Shown here: positions 25,449 to 32,859 of the stretch, piece by piece
Layout: the number at the start of each line of letters is the position of its first letter
How positions within the stretch are numbered: position 1 is the first letter of the stretch
Origin: Mycolicibacterium rhodesiae JS60
GTDB taxonomy: Bacteria; Actinomycetota; Actinomycetes; Mycobacteriales; Mycobacteriaceae
DNA length: 64,000 bases
NCBI GenBank assembly: GCA_000230935.2
Contig: AGIQ01000003.1
Location: forward strand, 620,001-684,000
Direction of reading: 5' to 3'
Program-made: the position numbers and the translations under genes
The notes under the pieces: generated by a model
Seen by the model: only the letters and a program-made list of their open reading frames with translations
Databases searched by the model: none
Told to the model about the DNA's origin: nothing

Positions 25449-26039
25449 ATGACCGCTCCCGCCACCATCGATTCGCAGGACCTGCGCGAACGCCTCAGCT
25501 CGGTTGAGCCACCGCGGGTCCTCGACGTCCGGACCCCGGGCGAGTTCCAGACCACGCACATCGCCGGCGCCTACAACGTCCCGTTGGACCTGCTGCGCGA
25601 GCACCGCGACGAGATCGTGCGCCACCTCGATCAGGACGTCGTGTTGGTTTGCCGCTCCGGCCAGCGGGCCGCACAAGCCGAGGAGACTCTGCGCGCCACA
25701 GGTCTGGACAATGTGCACATCCTCGACGGCGGCATCACCGCCTGGCAGGCGAAGGGATTCGAAGTCAACCGCGGTACGCAGCGCTGGGACCTCGAACGCC
25801 AGGTGCGCCTGGTCGCCGGCTCGATCGTGTTGACGAGCATCCTGAGCAGCATCGCGGTCCCGAAACTGAAGTGGGTCGCCGCCGCCATCGGCGGCGGGTT
25901 GACCGCGACCGCCCTGACCAACACCTGCGCGATGGGCATGGCCTTGTCCAAGCTGCCCTACAACCGCGGCGCCGCCTGTGACGCCGAGACCGTGGTGGCT
26001 CAACTCGTCGGCAACCCCACCAACCAGAAAGCCGAGTAA
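25449..26039 (+). CDS. Rhodanese domain fused to a DUF2892 membrane tail
   Basis: The 196-residue protein has an N-terminal single rhodanese domain with VLDVRTPGEF and the active loop VLVCRSGQRAAQ (Cys68). A C-terminal DUF2892-like hydrophobic tail follows (VRLVAGSIVLTSI, AAIGGGLTATALT), ending at CAMGMALSKLPYN. It should carry persulfide sulfur at the membrane face, perhaps handing it to the TauE/SafE permease encoded 5 bp downstream. It is first in the plus operon under operators 3 and 4. GGAAGGA precedes ATG 25449. Confidence 0.88.
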   Translation: MTAPATIDSQDLRERLSSVEPPRVLDVRTPGEFQTTHIAGAYNVPLDLLREHRDEIVRHLDQDVVLVCRSGQRAAQAEETLRATGLDNVHILDGGITAWQAKGFEVNRGTQRWDLERQVRLVAGSIVLTSILSSIAVPKLKWVAAAIGGGLTATALTNTCAMGMALSKLPYNRGAACDAETVVAQLVGNPTNQKAE

Positions 26040-26044
26040 CCGAC

Positions 26045-26920
26045 ATGATCGCCTTGACCGTTGCCCTCGCCGTGTTCGTCGGCATCGCTTTGGGCCTGCT
26101 CGGCGGCGGCGGATCGATCCTGACCGTCCCCCTGCTCGCCTATGTGGCGGGCATGGACGCCAAGCAGGCCATCGCGACGTCGTTGCTCGTGGTGGGCGTG
26201 ACCAGCGCGGTCGGCGCCGTCTCGCACGCGCGCGCCGGACGCGTGCAGTGGCGCACCGGACTGATCTTCGGCGGTGCCGGCATGGCCGGCGCTTATCTGG
26301 GCGGCGTACTTGCCCGGTTCATTCCCGGGACGGTCCTGCTCATCGGATTCGCGTTGATGATGATCGCCACTGCCATCGCGATGCTGCGTGGCCGCAAGAA
26401 CGTCGTCTCATCCGACATCGCACACCGCATGCCCGTGCCCAAGATCCTGGCCGAAGGACTCCTCGTGGGTCTGGTCACCGGGCTCGTCGGGGCCGGTGGC
26501 GGCTTCCTCGTGGTGCCCGCCCTTGCGCTGCTGGGCGGCTTGCCAATGCCTGTCGCCGTCGGCACCTCGTTGGTCGTGATCGCGATGAAGTCATTTGCCG
26601 GCCTGGGCGGATACCTTTCCAGCGTTCACATCGACTGGACTGTCGCGCTCGCGGTCACCGCCGCCGCCGTGGTGGGTGCCCTCATCGGCGCTCGCGTCAC
26701 CGCCAAGGTCAACCCCGAGGCACTCCGAAAGGCGTTCGGCTGGTTCGTATTAGCCATGTCCTCGGTTATCCTCGCGCAGGAGATCCACCTAGCCGTCGGC
26801 GTAGGCGCCGCGGTGCTGACCTTGACCGCGGGCGCAATGTACGTCGCCTGCAACCGAGATGGATTCTGCCCGCTGCGCCGGCTCGTCCGCGAGCACCACG
26901 TCGCAGCGGCCGCGAAGTGA
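26045..26920 (+). CDS. TauE/SafE-family membrane permease, second copy
   Basis: The 291-residue membrane protein has the duplicated motif GIALGLLGGGGSILTVPLLAY and LVTGLVGAGGGFLVVPALAL. It ends in a cytoplasmic tail containing CNRDGFCP, two cysteines not seen in the paralogue at 21462-22235. It probably exports or takes up a sulfur oxyanion and is coupled to the upstream rhodanese gene and the downstream CsoR-family gene. Both TauE/SafE genes lie in arms of the same divergent regulon. Confidence 0.87.
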   Translation: MIALTVALAVFVGIALGLLGGGGSILTVPLLAYVAGMDAKQAIATSLLVVGVTSAVGAVSHARAGRVQWRTGLIFGGAGMAGAYLGGVLARFIPGTVLLIGFALMMIATAIAMLRGRKNVVSSDIAHRMPVPKILAEGLLVGLVTGLVGAGGGFLVVPALALLGGLPMPVAVGTSLVVIAMKSFAGLGGYLSSVHIDWTVALAVTAAAVVGALIGARVTAKVNPEALRKAFGWFVLAMSSVILAQEIHLAVGVGAAVLTLTAGAMYVACNRDGFCPLRRLVREHHVAAAAK

Positions 26921-26983
26921 CCAGGACCGCTCGAAACGCCCCCATTCGGCATCATCCGAGACCGGACGAACGAAGGACTTCAG

Positions 26984-27256
26984 ATGAACGGTGACAACGA
27001 GGCGGCGACCGCGGTCTTGAACCGGTTGCGGCGCGCCCATGGACAACTGTCCGGGGTGATCGGGATGATCGAGCAGGGCCGCGACTGCAAAGACGTCGTC
27101 ACGCAGCTCGCAGCGGTGTCGAAGGCGTTGAACCGCGCCGGATTCAAGATCGTGGCCACCGGGATGCGGGAGTGCGCCATCGGAGCAACCGATGACGGCG
27201 ATCATCCGCCGATGACCGAGGCGGAATTGGAGCGCCTGTTCTTGGCCCTGGCCTGA
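26984..27256 (+). CDS. cstR: CsoR-family persulfide sensor, CstR-like (copy 1)
   Basis: This 90-residue helical repressor has Cys35 (GRDCKDVVTQL) and Cys64 (MRECA), 29 residues apart as in CstR. Copper-sensing CsoR has a histidine four residues before the second cysteine, and here that position is Gly60. The protein should therefore sense persulfides by forming a Cys-Sn-Cys bridge rather than Cu(I). It closes the rhodanese-TauE operon and probably represses it through the ATACCC-N4-GGGTAT sites at 25291-25397. The symbol reflects the residue pattern; binding is untested. Confidence 0.85.
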   Translation: MNGDNEAATAVLNRLRRAHGQLSGVIGMIEQGRDCKDVVTQLAAVSKALNRAGFKIVATGMRECAIGATDDGDHPPMTEAELERLFLALA

Positions 27257-27298
27257 CAGTCTCGGATTCCCGCTCGCTCTGCGCACGATCGTGCGTAC

Positions 27299-27487
27299 TT
27301 ACGAGTTGCGCTGCGCGCCTTTGCCCCTGCGGAACCAACTCTTGCGCGCGGATGGAGCAGCCTCGCCGCTCGAATGGCCAGCGCACCACTGACCGGCAGG
27401 CACGGTACGCCGGACGGCGTCGACGTGCATCCCGCAGCCCGACCAGGTCGTCTTACCGCACAGGCGGCATCGGACGGCACGACACAT
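27299..27487 (-). CDS. Small cysteine-rich protein, 62 residues, unknown function
   Basis: ATG 27487 follows AAGGGAG and opens a 62-residue frame with Cys2, Cys7, Cys10, Cys18 and Cys35 plus two histidines. The segment CRLCGKTTWSGCGMHV looks like a zinc-ribbon knuckle, and the tail is basic (KSWFRRGKG). It resembles small conserved actinobacterial proteins seen beside thiol and metal genes, but I know no function. It lies 28 bp downstream of the second CstR-like gene and is probably co-transcribed with it under operators 5 and 6. It might act as a sulfur or metal acceptor. Confidence 0.72.
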   Translation of the reverse strand: MCRAVRCRLCGKTTWSGCGMHVDAVRRTVPAGQWCAGHSSGEAAPSARKSWFRRGKGAQRNS

Positions 27488-27515
27488 GGGAACTCCCTTC
27501 AATTCGGACCTGGGT

Positions 27516-27803
27516 CTAAGCCAGGCTCAAGAACAGCTTCTCCAGCTCTTCGATGGTCAATGCTTGCGGGTTGGCGCCCCTGCCGTCGGCCGCGTCCATA
27601 CAGTCCCGCAGACCAGAGGCGATGATGCTGAACCCGGCACGGTCCAACGCTTTTGACACCGCCGCCAGTTGCGTGACGACGTCTTTGCAACCGCGCCCCT
27701 GCTCGATCATGGCGATCACTCCGCCAAGCTGGCCCTGCGCACGGCGCAGCCGGTTGAGGGTTGCGGTCAAGTCCGCCTCGCACCGCGATCGTTGTTCACT
27801 CAT
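27516..27803 (-). CDS. CsoR-family persulfide sensor, CstR-like (copy 2)
   Basis: The 95-residue protein is closely related to the copy at 26984-27256 (shared RLRRAxGQLxGVI and CKDVVTQLAAVSKAL blocks). It has Cys39 and Cys68, again 29 residues apart, with Gly64 where a copper sensor would have His. An extra Cys8 lies in the N-terminal arm. ATG 27803 (MSEQRSRC) is used; upstream in-frame ATGs exist. It is divergent from mmpS-mmpL-rhodanese, and two ATACCC-type palindromes fill the gap, so it probably controls both itself and that export operon. Confidence 0.85.
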   Translation of the reverse strand: MSEQRSRCEADLTATLNRLRRAQGQLGGVIAMIEQGRGCKDVVTQLAAVSKALDRAGFSIIASGLRDCMDAADGRGANPQALTIEELEKLFLSLA

Positions 27804-27851
27804 ATCCGCCACATCTCCCTGCGCCAATAGGCTCATGCCTCTGTGTATACC

Positions 27852-27867
27852 ATACCCCCTATGGTAT
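27852..27867. promoter_or_regulatory. CsoR/CstR-type operator 5
   Basis: ATACCCCCTATGGTAT lies 49 bp upstream of the copy-2 regulator start and has the same 6-4-6 layout as operators 1-4. Confidence 0.7.
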
Positions 27868-27894
27868 AGTCCCAAGTGCTGCCGCGTCGGTTGC

Positions 27895-27910
27895 ATACCC
27901 CACCGGGTAT
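27895..27910. promoter_or_regulatory. CsoR/CstR-type operator 6
   Basis: ATACCCCACCGGGTAT has perfect ATACCC/GGGTAT arms and lies 71 bp upstream of mmpS. It is 43 bp, about four helical turns, from operator 5, centre to centre. Confidence 0.75.
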
Positions 27911-27980
27911 GGTTTGGGACTGAAGGCCGATCGATCGCATAGATCGGATCGACCACCACATCTGAGATAGGGCACCAGTG

Positions 27981-28427
27981 ATGAGCATGCAGTCGGTATT
28001 CGACTGGTTGAAGCGGTTCTGGGTGGTCGTGGTCGTACTTGTTGCACTGTTGGCGGCGGTGGCCGTCGTGGGCCGACTACGGACTTTCTTTGACACCGAT
28101 CAGCCCCTCGCGCCCGAAGCCGGGCACGCGGACGCCATCGTCCCGTTCAACACCAAGAGGGTGACCTACGAGATCGTCGGACCGCAGGCAGCGAACGGCC
28201 GGGTCAGTTATCTCGATGTCAACGGGAAAACCCTGGAAGCCGGCTTCACCAGCCTGCCTTGGTCAGTCACCGTCACCACCACGGACCCCGGGATGCTGGC
28301 CAATGTGGTCGCCCAGGGCGACAGTGACGGACTGGGCTGCCGAATCCTGGTCAACAACACGGTGGTCGACGAGAACCACGCCGCGGGCCGCGACGCCCAG
28401 ACCTTCTGTCTGGAGAAAGCCGCATGA
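27981..28427 (+). CDS. MmpS-family membrane accessory protein
   Basis: The 148-residue protein has one N-terminal membrane segment (FWVVVVVLVALLAAVAVVG). A periplasmic beta-domain follows with the MmpS pattern KRVTYEIVGPQAANGRVSYLDVNG and SVTVTTTDPGMLANVVAQGDSDGLGCRI, including the two conserved cysteines near the end. It pairs with the MmpL exporter, whose ATG overlaps its stop. GTG 27978 and ATG 27987 are alternative starts. It lies under operators 5 and 6, which is unusual because MmpS/MmpL operons are mostly known under TetR- or MarR-type control. Confidence 0.92.
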   Translation: MSMQSVFDWLKRFWVVVVVLVALLAAVAVVGRLRTFFDTDQPLAPEAGHADAIVPFNTKRVTYEIVGPQAANGRVSYLDVNGKTLEAGFTSLPWSVTVTTTDPGMLANVVAQGDSDGLGCRILVNNTVVDENHAAGRDAQTFCLEKAA

Positions 28428-31372
28428 GCGACCACGCCACGCGTCCATTCATCCCCCGCACGATCCGGGTGGCCGCGGTACCGATCATCCTGATCTGGGT
28501 AGCAATCACCGCCGCGCTCAATCTCCTTCTGCCGCAGGTCGAAACGGTCGGCAAACACAACGCCGTGTCGATGTCACCGCAGGACGCGCCCTCGGTCATC
28601 GCCGCCAAGAAGATGGGCGAGAGGTTTCAAGAATCAACGTCCGACAGCATTGCGATGGTTGTGCTGGTTGGCGACGAGAAACTGGGCGAACCGGCACACC
28701 AGTACTACGACAATCTGATCGGGAAGTTCGAACGGGACACCAAACACGTCCAGCACGTCCACGATTTCTGGGGTGATCTGATCACGGCTGCCGGTGTCCA
28801 GAGCAGCGACGGCAAGGCCGCCTACGTCCAACTCAATCTCGCCGGCGACCAGGGCAGCACCGAAGGCAACGAATCGGTGGAGGCCGTCCGCGGCATCGTC
28901 CATGACACGCCGCCACCGCCCGGCCTGCAGGTCTACGTCACCGGGCCCGCACCGCTGACGACGGACACCCTCGAAACCGGCGACAAGAGCATGATCAAGA
29001 TGACGGTGGTCACCATGATCGTCATCACGATCATGCTGCTGCTGGTCTACCGCTCGATCAGCACCGTGCTGCTGATCCTGGCCGTCGTCGGCATCGAGAT
29101 GGGATCCGCGCGTGGCGCGGTGGCTCTACTCGGGCACATCCGGCTGATCGACTTCTCGACATTCTCCGTGCCGTTGCTGACCGCACTGGCGATCGCGGCA
29201 GGCACGGATTACGCGATCTTCCTCATCGGCCGCTACCAAGAAGCGCGCCAGAACGGCGAAGACCCGGAATCGGCGTACTACACCGCATTCCACGGCGTCG
29301 GTCACGTGATCCTCGGTTCGGGATTGACCATTGCCGGCGCCGTGCTGTGCCTGCGCCTGACGCGGCTGGCCTACTTCAAATCGCTGGCATATCCATCGGC
29401 GATCGGGTTGATCGTCGTCGTCGCCGCAGCGCTCACCGTAGTACCGGCCATCATGGTGGTGGCAACTCGATTCGGCCTGTGGGAGCCGAAGCGTGCGATG
29501 AAGACCAAGGGCTGGCGGCGGATCGGCACCGCCGCGGTCCGCTGGCCCAAGCCGATCCTGGCGGCTTCGACTGCCGTCATCCTGCTGGGCATCCTCGCGA
29601 TGATCGGCTACAAGACGAGCTACAACGATCGCTTCTACGTGCCTGCGGATGTCCCGGCGAACGTCGGCTATGCCGCGGCCGAAAAGCACTTCAGCCCAGC
29701 ACGATTGAACCCGGACATCATGATGATCGAATCCGATCACGATATGCGCAACCCTACCGACATGATCGTCCTGGACCGGATTGCCAAGGCGCTGTTCCGG
29801 ATCCGGGGGCTTGCCATGGTGCAGAGCATCACCCGCCCCCTGGGCTCGCCGATCGCGCACAGTTCGATCCCCTATCAGGTCGGCATGCAGTCGGTACCGA
29901 TCACCCAGAACCTGCAGTTCCTGAAAGAGCGGGTGGGCGACATCCGGACGATGTCGGACGATCTCGGCGCCATGATCGCGTCCATGACCGAGATGCAGAA
30001 CCTGATGAGTAGGTTCTCCGACGCGATGCACCGCACGGTCGACGATGCTCATGGAACGGTCAACACCGCCCACCGCACGGTCGATGACCTGAACACCATG
30101 AAGGCCTCGGTTGACCAGATGCGTGATCACCTGGCCGATTTCGACGACGCGGTGCGACCGTTCCGCAACTACTTCTACTGGGAACAGCACTGTTTCAACA
30201 TCACGGCGTGCTGGGGAATCCGGTCGGCATTCGACGCCGTCGACGGTGTGGACGCCCTCAGCGGAAACATGGCCACGGTGGTCGGCGACATGGACGCGAT
30301 GGTGCGGGGCATGGACGGTGTGGTCAACGGCATGGAGGAGATGGATACGCTGGCCCCGCAGATGGTCGCTCAGTTCGGGCCCATCATCGCCACGGCCACC
30401 ACGATGCAGCAGACGCTGCAGACCATCCACAGCAGTTTCGGTGGCCTCATCAACCAGATGCAGCAGATGACCGACACCGCGACCGCGATGGGCGAGGCCT
30501 TCGACGCTTCCAAGAGTGACGACTACTTCTACCTACCGCCCGAAGTCTTCAGCAATCCCGACTTCCAAAAGGGATTGAAGCTGTTCCTGTCACCCGACGG
30601 CAAGGCGGCGCGCCTCATCATCACCCACGACGTCGATCCAGCGACCGAGGAAGGCATTTCGACCGTCGACGAGGAGGTCATCGCCGCGCACGAGGCCGTG
30701 AAAGGCACTTCTCTGGCCACCGCGAAGGTGTACCTGACCGGCACTGCGGCGACGTACCGGGACATCCAGTCAGGCGCGAAGTACGACACCATGATCGCCG
30801 CATTCGCCGCCCTGACGCTGATCTTCCTGGTCATGCTCGTCATCACCCGGGCCTTCGTCGCGTCACTGGTGATCGTCGGAACCATCGTGTTGTCGCTGGG
30901 TGCCGCGTTCGGTATCTCGGTGCTCGTCTTCGAACGAATCGCAGGCATCGAACTCAACTGGATCGTGCTCGCCTTCGCGGTGATCATCCTGATGGCCGTC
31001 GGCAGCGACTACAACCTGCTCCTCGTCTCCCGCTTCAAGGAGGAGATCGGTGCCGGCATCAACACCGGGATCATCCGCTCGATGGGGAGCACCGGCAGCG
31101 TCGTGACCGCCGCCGGCCTCGTGTTCGCCTTCACCATGGGATCCATGATCTCCGGCGACCTGCTCAACGTCGGCCAGGGTGGCGCCACCATCGGTATCGG
31201 GTTGCTCGTCGACACTCTGATCGTGCGGTCGTTGATGACCCCCTCCATCGCGGCGCTTCTGGGTCCATGGTTCTGGTGGCCACTGAAGGTGCGCTCGCGC
31301 CCCGCATATCGGCCGCGGAAAGCTCCGGCCGACCAGATCGAGTCGGCGATCCGAGTGAAAGGCGATGCGTGA
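28424..31372 (+). CDS. MmpL-family RND transporter
   Basis: The 982-residue protein has a single early membrane helix and a large periplasmic domain. A first membrane bundle contains the RND proton-relay segment GTDYAIFLIGRYQEARQNGE. A second periplasmic domain follows with an unusually Met-rich, helical stretch (MDAMVRGMDGVVNGMEEMD; helical repeats around residues 500-690). The second bundle contains GSDYNLLLVSRFKEE. The two Asp-Tyr pairs are the mycobacterial MmpL signature. It exports a lipid, siderophore or small molecule using the proton gradient. It overlaps mmpS by 4 bp and the downstream rhodanese gene by 1 bp, tying export to sulfur-transfer chemistry. The cargo is unknown. Confidence 0.94.
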   Translation: MSDHATRPFIPRTIRVAAVPIILIWVAITAALNLLLPQVETVGKHNAVSMSPQDAPSVIAAKKMGERFQESTSDSIAMVVLVGDEKLGEPAHQYYDNLIGKFERDTKHVQHVHDFWGDLITAAGVQSSDGKAAYVQLNLAGDQGSTEGNESVEAVRGIVHDTPPPPGLQVYVTGPAPLTTDTLETGDKSMIKMTVVTMIVITIMLLLVYRSISTVLLILAVVGIEMGSARGAVALLGHIRLIDFSTFSVPLLTALAIAAGTDYAIFLIGRYQEARQNGEDPESAYYTAFHGVGHVILGSGLTIAGAVLCLRLTRLAYFKSLAYPSAIGLIVVVAAALTVVPAIMVVATRFGLWEPKRAMKTKGWRRIGTAAVRWPKPILAASTAVILLGILAMIGYKTSYNDRFYVPADVPANVGYAAAEKHFSPARLNPDIMMIESDHDMRNPTDMIVLDRIAKALFRIRGLAMVQSITRPLGSPIAHSSIPYQVGMQSVPITQNLQFLKERVGDIRTMSDDLGAMIASMTEMQNLMSRFSDAMHRTVDDAHGTVNTAHRTVDDLNTMKASVDQMRDHLADFDDAVRPFRNYFYWEQHCFNITACWGIRSAFDAVDGVDALSGNMATVVGDMDAMVRGMDGVVNGMEEMDTLAPQMVAQFGPIIATATTMQQTLQTIHSSFGGLINQMQQMTDTATAMGEAFDASKSDDYFYLPPEVFSNPDFQKGLKLFLSPDGKAARLIITHDVDPATEEGISTVDEEVIAAHEAVKGTSLATAKVYLTGTAATYRDIQSGAKYDTMIAAFAALTLIFLVMLVITRAFVASLVIVGTIVLSLGAAFGISVLVFERIAGIELNWIVLAFAVIILMAVGSDYNLLLVSRFKEEIGAGINTGIIRSMGSTGSVVTAAGLVFAFTMGSMISGDLLNVGQGGATIGIGLLVDTLIVRSLMTPSIAALLGPWFWWPLKVRSRPAYRPRKAPADQIESAIRVKGDA

Positions 31373-31704
31373 TGGAGATATTGGAAGTCGATCCGACCGG
31401 TGCGATGGCGCTTGTCGACAAGTCCGGAGCCATCCTGCTCGATGTCCGCGAGGACGATGAGTGGACCGCAGGCCATGCTCCCGGCGCCGTTCATGTACGA
31501 CTCGGCGACCTGGACGCGCGCAGCTTCGAGGCCATGGTGCCGATCGTGGCAGTGTGCCGCTCGGGAGGCCGATCCAGCGCGGCGGCAAGCAGACTCGCGG
31601 CAGCCGGACTGACTGTCTACAACCTGGCCGGTGGCATGGGAGCGTGGCAACGGAGCGGACGACCGGTGATTCGCGACGACGGCGCGGCCGGCACCGTCAT
31701 CTGA
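31372..31704 (+). CDS. Single-domain rhodanese coupled to mmpL
   Basis: The 110-residue protein has ILLDVREDDEWTAGHAPGAVHV and the active loop VAVCRSGGRSSAAA with Cys62, a complete small rhodanese fold. Its ATG shares the last base of the mmpL TGA, so the two are translationally coupled. GTG 31369 is an alternative start. It would transfer sulfane sulfur or relieve persulfide in the cytosol. Fusion of this gene into an MmpS/MmpL operon headed by CstR-like operators suggests a joint response to reactive sulfur. Confidence 0.9.
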   Translation: MEILEVDPTGAMALVDKSGAILLDVREDDEWTAGHAPGAVHVRLGDLDARSFEAMVPIVAVCRSGGRSSAAASRLAAAGLTVYNLAGGMGAWQRSGRPVIRDDGAAGTVI

Positions 31705-31710
31705 ATCGGA

Positions 31711-32349
31711 TCAGCCGAAGACGCGTTCGACGAACGCATCCGTACCCTGTTTCCAGGCAACGATGAAGTTGCCGACGTCGTCGCGGCTGATGGCCAGACC
31801 GGGACAGAACCAGTCGCCACCGTCCTCGGTGAAGAAATGCGGCGAGCCGACGACGCCGCGAGCGCGGCCCTCGTCCCAATCAGCCTGGACCGCAATAGCT
31901 GTGGCCTCCGCATCCAGGGGTGCGAGGCCGAAGCGAGCGGCTAGTGAATCGATGACGTCGGGCCGACCGATATCGAGCCCCTCTTCGAAAAGTGCAGTGC
32001 GCAGCGCCAAGCCGACCTCTTCAACCAGCACAGGATCGCCCGCGCGGTCCGCAGCAGCGGCCAGCGCATAGGCGGTCATCGACGTCTGCGGGAATGCATC
32101 GACGGAGAAGCCCCCGAACAGGTCGGGGCGCACCGACGCGCGAAGCGCCGAAATCTCGGCGGCAACGTGGTGGCGATCAAGCGGGCTGCCGTTGATCAGC
32201 TCGAGCGGCCAGGCCCGGATGCGCAGGCGCGGTTCGGTGAGGCCGCGTTCGGTGCGCCGGTCGACGAGTGTCCGTAGCCCGACGTGGGTGAACGGACACA
32301 GGACGTCAGCAAAGACCTCGACGGTACGCACCGTGCCATGGCCTGTCAC
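31711..32349 (-). CDS. DsbA/HCCA-isomerase-like thioredoxin-fold protein
   Basis: The 212-residue protein has a thioredoxin-fold start VEVFADVLCPFTHVGLRTL, the helical insertion of the DsbA/2-hydroxychromene-2-carboxylate isomerase group and the cis-proline segment GVVGSPHFFT. The active site is Cys18-Pro-Phe-Thr, lacking the second cysteine, so it cannot form the normal disulfide. A monothiol isomerase, transferase or persulfide carrier role is possible. GTG 32349 overlaps the stop of the AhpD-like gene upstream. It is convergent with the mmpL-linked rhodanese gene at 6 bp. Confidence 0.82.
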   Translation of the reverse strand: MTGHGTVRTVEVFADVLCPFTHVGLRTLVDRRTERGLTEPRLRIRAWPLELINGSPLDRHHVAAEISALRASVRPDLFGGFSVDAFPQTSMTAYALAAAADRAGDPVLVEEVGLALRTALFEEGLDIGRPDVIDSLAARFGLAPLDAEATAIAVQADWDEGRARGVVGSPHFFTEDGGDWFCPGLAISRDDVGNFIVAWKQGTDAFVERVFG

Positions 32350-32714
32350 GACGCCTGACCGCCGGTGCCGTCAGCGAACTCGCAGAACGCTGTGTAGGCA
32401 CGCGCACCGTAGATCGTCGCCGGGCCGCCGTGCATCATGATGCTGACACCGATGACCTCGGCCGCCTCCTGCCGGGTGGCACCCGCGCGTACTGCGGCGC
32501 GCGCGTGCGAGGCGATGCATCCGTCGCAGCCTTGAACGACTCCGATCACCATCGCGATCAGTTCCTTGATCTTGGCCTCGACCGCACCCTGGCCCATCGC
32601 CGCCCGACTCAGCGCGCCGAACCCTTCGTATACCTCGGGAATCATCTGCCGCAAGGCCCGATGCTGTGGGTTCAGCTCAGCGAGTACATCGGCGTGGCGA
32701 TCGTGTTCTGTCAT
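32346..32714 (-). CDS. AhpD-like carboxymuconolactone decarboxylase-family protein
   Basis: The 122-residue protein has Glu51, Cys63, Cys66 and His70 in KELIAMVIGVVQGCDGCIASH, the exact E-x11-C-x2-C-x3-H arrangement of AhpD alkylhydroperoxidase partners. It should have thiol-dependent peroxide or disulfide activity in the cytosol. ATG 32714 is used; the open frame runs further upstream without support. The gene overlaps the DsbA-like gene by 4 bp, so the two thiol proteins are made together and flank the sulfur island. Confidence 0.88.
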   Translation of the reverse strand: MTEHDRHADVLAELNPQHRALRQMIPEVYEGFGALSRAAMGQGAVEAKIKELIAMVIGVVQGCDGCIASHARAAVRAGATRQEAAEVIGVSIMMHGGPATIYGARAYTAFCEFADGTGGQAS

Positions 32715-32809
32715 GGCCGAAACATATGCCGCGAGAATGCCGTGCAGCAGGGACTTTCGGCCCCTGGTGTGGCCGATATGGAGGTCTTTATTCGGGGACC
32801 AAAGACGAT

Positions 32810-32839
32810 GCCGGCGCCCCAGATATCTGAGGCGCCGGC
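32810..32839 (-). terminator. Hairpin downstream of the type III glutamine synthetase gene
   Basis: GCCGGCGCC (32810-32818) pairs perfectly with GGCGCCGGC (32831-32839) around a 12-base loop that is itself nearly palindromic (CAGATATCTG). It lies 20 bp past the stop on the minus strand. A clear T-run is absent, as is common in mycobacteria. Confidence 0.65.
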
Positions 32840-32859
32840 ACCGGCAATGCACAGCTATC

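Noticed and set aside
26984..27803. Copper-sensing CsoR for both small regulators
   Set aside because: The His ligand four residues before the second cysteine is Gly in both, and all neighbours are sulfur-oxidation genes, not copper genes.
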